In this document: in pieces, positions 62,409 to 64,000 of the stretch
How positions within the stretch are numbered: the first letter of the stretch is position 1
How the letters are laid out: each line of letters opens with the position of its first letter
NCBI RefSeq assembly: GCF_014377975.1
Contig: NZ_JACMOO010000362.1
Span: forward strand, 1 to 64,000
Origin: Ferruginibacter sp.
Lineage (GTDB): Bacteria; Bacteroidota; Bacteroidia; Chitinophagales; Chitinophagaceae
Reading direction: 5' to 3'
Length of the DNA stretch: 64,000 nucleotides
The notes under the pieces: generated by a model
What the model was told of the DNA's origin: nothing
What the model saw: the letters and a program-made list of their open reading frames with translations, nothing else
Database searches by the model: none
Translations under genes and position numbers: made by a program

Positions 62409-64000
62409 TTATTGAAAAATCTTTTCTTCTCTTGTTAACTGACCCAGTTCATTAATGCCTTCAATAATTACCCTTATTTTTTTACAGTTATCACTGTTAA
62501 AAAAAGGAATGGTAATACGCCTGTTGTTTTTATCCATCAGTAAAAATGAGTTCCAGTAAAGTGTAGTTCTGTAATCTGCTACATCAGGATCGTTGTTGGT
62601 TTCATAGTTGGGCGAATAAAACTGTTTGATAACGGAGTAACCCACCACATTGGTAAAATCCAATCCTTTAAAGGAGGAGTTTAATGCAGCTCCTTTTTTG
62701 GTGTAAACAGCAATAGCACCTCCTGAACCGCCACCCATTGCACCAAAAAACGGTGGCCGGAATATTTTTATCATGGCAACATCGTTCATGTTAACATTTT
62801 GTAACTGGTTAACATCCGAATTAATTTCATTTAAAAAAAAGCTGGTAGGGCTTCCGCGCCAGGTGGCACTGCCGTCGCCAGTGGTAGATATTTGTAAACC
62901 CGCTACCTTACCTTGTAAATAACTCAAAATACTTTGTGCCGATTTTGCAAACGGATCGTCTTCTGTTGTAAAAGTATATCCATCTCCACCACTGAACATA
63001 CCCGAAGTGTATTCGGCATCTAATTTTTCTTTTAAACTTTTTTGTTTGGTTGTGATCACCACGGTGCTCAGTGTTTGTATTTTATTGAGTTCCGTTTGAG
63101 CCCGCTGTAGTTTAGCCATGCTACTGCTTTTTAATAAAATTATACTGTCGGTTTTTGCAGGAGCATATAAAGCAGCAAGCAAATCAACAGACTGGGCAGG
63201 TGATTTTATAAAACTGTTTTCAAAAGCAAAACTCGCAGCGCTGGTAAGGGTTTTATCTTTATCATTATTAAACTGATAGTATAATTTGGCAGTATCAAAA
63301 AAGTATAGTTTGTTCAATTTAAATTGCCCGTCATTTTCCATAGGAATATTAAGAAATTGCGGGGAGTTGCTCTTTGTTTTTAAAATACCGGTTAAATCTT
63401 TATTGCTCAACTGTAATTTAGAAAGACCCAATACCTTGCCTTTAATAGAAATATAGTCTGTGGGCGAAATGCTTATTACCGGCCATTTTTCGGCGAGTAC
63501 GTTTTCCCATTTAAATCTTCTCCAGCCATTGGTCATCATTACTAAATCAAGATGTTGTTTAACAGAATCTTCGTCGCTGGAAAAATAATATGCAGGGTTA
63601 AAAATATACCCTTTTAAATCGCTGCTAAGCAGGAGCCGGGTATAAATATTTTCTTCATTTTTACTTACAGGATTAATGCCTTCATCGGTAACAGCTATGG
63701 ATAAATTAGTAAGGAGGTTGTTGCCAACATCTATCTGTAAAACATTGCGGGCACGTTTGGTAAGATTTTTTTCCACCGCATGCAGATCAGTGTTAAAATA
63801 ATAATTGTTGTTATTGATAAAAATAATTCGTTCAGCAACGGGCACTTGTGCTGCATTAAAAACAGTGAGTTGTAAAATACCGCTCGGCATGCTGTCTGTT
63901 ACAATTGGGGCCGTAACGGTACTCTTTTTTGTAAGATTTATTTTTGCACTGTAAACCATCCGCTGCTGCATTTGCGCAATTACGGAATACTGCGCTGATG
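62409..64000 (-). CDS. Plug-domain protein with macroglobulin-like region, N-terminus outside window
   Basis: The frame runs off the right edge; the Met at 63971 is internal. At least 530 residues are visible. The first part (INLTKKSTVTAPIVTDSMPSGILQLTVFNAAQVPVAERIIFI) resembles the macroglobulin (MG2-type) domains of alpha-2-macroglobulin-like proteins. The middle contains MMTNGWRRFKW, and the C-terminal part looks like a TonB-receptor plug (ILSYLQGKVAGLQIS, then FFGAMGGGSGGAIAVYTKKG). No barrel domain follows the plug. Such proteins occur in Bacteroidota, and a role in outer-membrane transport or signalling is inferred. Confidence 0.82.
   Translation of the reverse strand, partial: SAQYSVIAQMQQRMVYSAKINLTKKSTVTAPIVTDSMPSGILQLTVFNAAQVPVAERIIFINNNNYYFNTDLHAVEKNLTKRARNVLQIDVGNNLLTNLSIAVTDEGINPVSKNEENIYTRLLLSSDLKGYIFNPAYYFSSDEDSVKQHLDLVMMTNGWRRFKWENVLAEKWPVISISPTDYISIKGKVLGLSKLQLSNKDLTGILKTKSNSPQFLNIPMENDGQFKLNKLYFFDTAKLYYQFNNDKDKTLTSAASFAFENSFIKSPAQSVDLLAALYAPAKTDSIILLKSSSMAKLQRAQTELNKIQTLSTVVITTKQKSLKEKLDAEYTSGMFSGGDGYTFTTEDDPFAKSAQSILSYLQGKVAGLQISTTGDGSATWRGSPTSFFLNEINSDVNQLQNVNMNDVAMIKIFRPPFFGAMGGGSGGAIAVYTKKGAALNSSFKGLDFTNVVGYSVIKQFYSPNYETNNDPDVADYRTTLYWNSFLLMDKNNRRITIPFFNSDNCKKIRVIIEGINELGQLTREEKIFQ

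Noticed and set aside
1-64000. Mobile elements, CRISPR arrays, tRNA or rRNA genes
   Set aside because: No transposase, integrase, regularly spaced repeat or cloverleaf-like sequence was seen on reading both strands; short tRNA genes could still be missed without a dedicated scan.

Overview
The window reads as chromosomal DNA of a Bacteroidota bacterium, most likely a member of Chitinophagaceae. This is inferred from the low-GC sequence, the scarcity of Shine-Dalgarno sites, promoter motifs of the TTTG / TAnnTTTG type, and lineage-typical families (DUF5916, DUF5690, DUF2911, TIGR02757, a PorV-like barrel next to LptC, a plug-domain protein). I see no phage, transposase, CRISPR array, rRNA or tRNA. 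Most of the window is core housekeeping and envelope genes with a few accessory modules. Both window edges cut genes (a phosphodiesterase/phosphatase-family gene on the left, a plug-domain protein on the right).

Region 1-8.2 kb is a phosphonate catabolism island on the + strand: an alkaline-phosphatase-superfamily protein, a PhnZ-type HD protein, phosphonoacetate hydrolase (PhnA), phosphonoacetaldehyde dehydrogenase (PhnY), 2-aminoethylphosphonate transaminase (PhnW), a DAO-family flavoprotein and an MFS carrier. PhnW, PhnY and PhnA together convert 2-aminoethylphosphonate to acetate and phosphate; the other genes probably widen the substrate range or bring substrate in. Region 8.2-16.8 kb holds RNA and DNA maintenance (alkyltransferase-like protein, TrmB), MeaB, a Lon-domain protein, CoaX, an outer-membrane barrel, LptC, an ArsC/Spx-like protein and OsmC. 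Region 16.9-22.7 kb is a TetR-TolC-HlyD-EmrB tripartite export operon with two tandem operator-like palindromes in front of it and a divergent short-chain dehydrogenase.

Region 23-44 kb mixes unknown membrane proteins, Uma2 proteins (one intact, one clearly broken), a DUF5916 barrel, a DPP4-type peptidase, LysS, a DUF4197 lipoprotein, a patatin, a flavin reductase/FAH-fold pair, a membrane fatty-acid hydroxylase, a PLP gamma-synthase/lyase, AsnB, DUF2911 and an ACP-phosphodiesterase-like protein. Region 44.5-64 kb carries a bacterial deoxyhypusine-synthase homologue, an M28 peptidase, RpiB, TatC, a remarkable 1174-residue fusion of GH18, CE4 deacetylase and GT2 synthase domains, a histidine kinase/response regulator pair, PrfA, an amidohydrolase, RecO, an RND/MMPL exporter and the plug-domain protein.

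The most noteworthy observations are: (i) the GH18-CE4-GT2 fusion, which packs the activities of PgaB and PgaC into one membrane polypeptide; (ii) the phosphonate island with an oxygenase-type HD protein but no visible hydroxylase partner; (iii) a deoxyhypusine-synthase homologue with the reactive lysine context kept; (iv) three small minus-strand genes, each interrupted by an in-frame TAA with recognisable coding sequence continuing beyond it; and (v) the tandem 22-bp-spaced palindromes upstream of the efflux operon.
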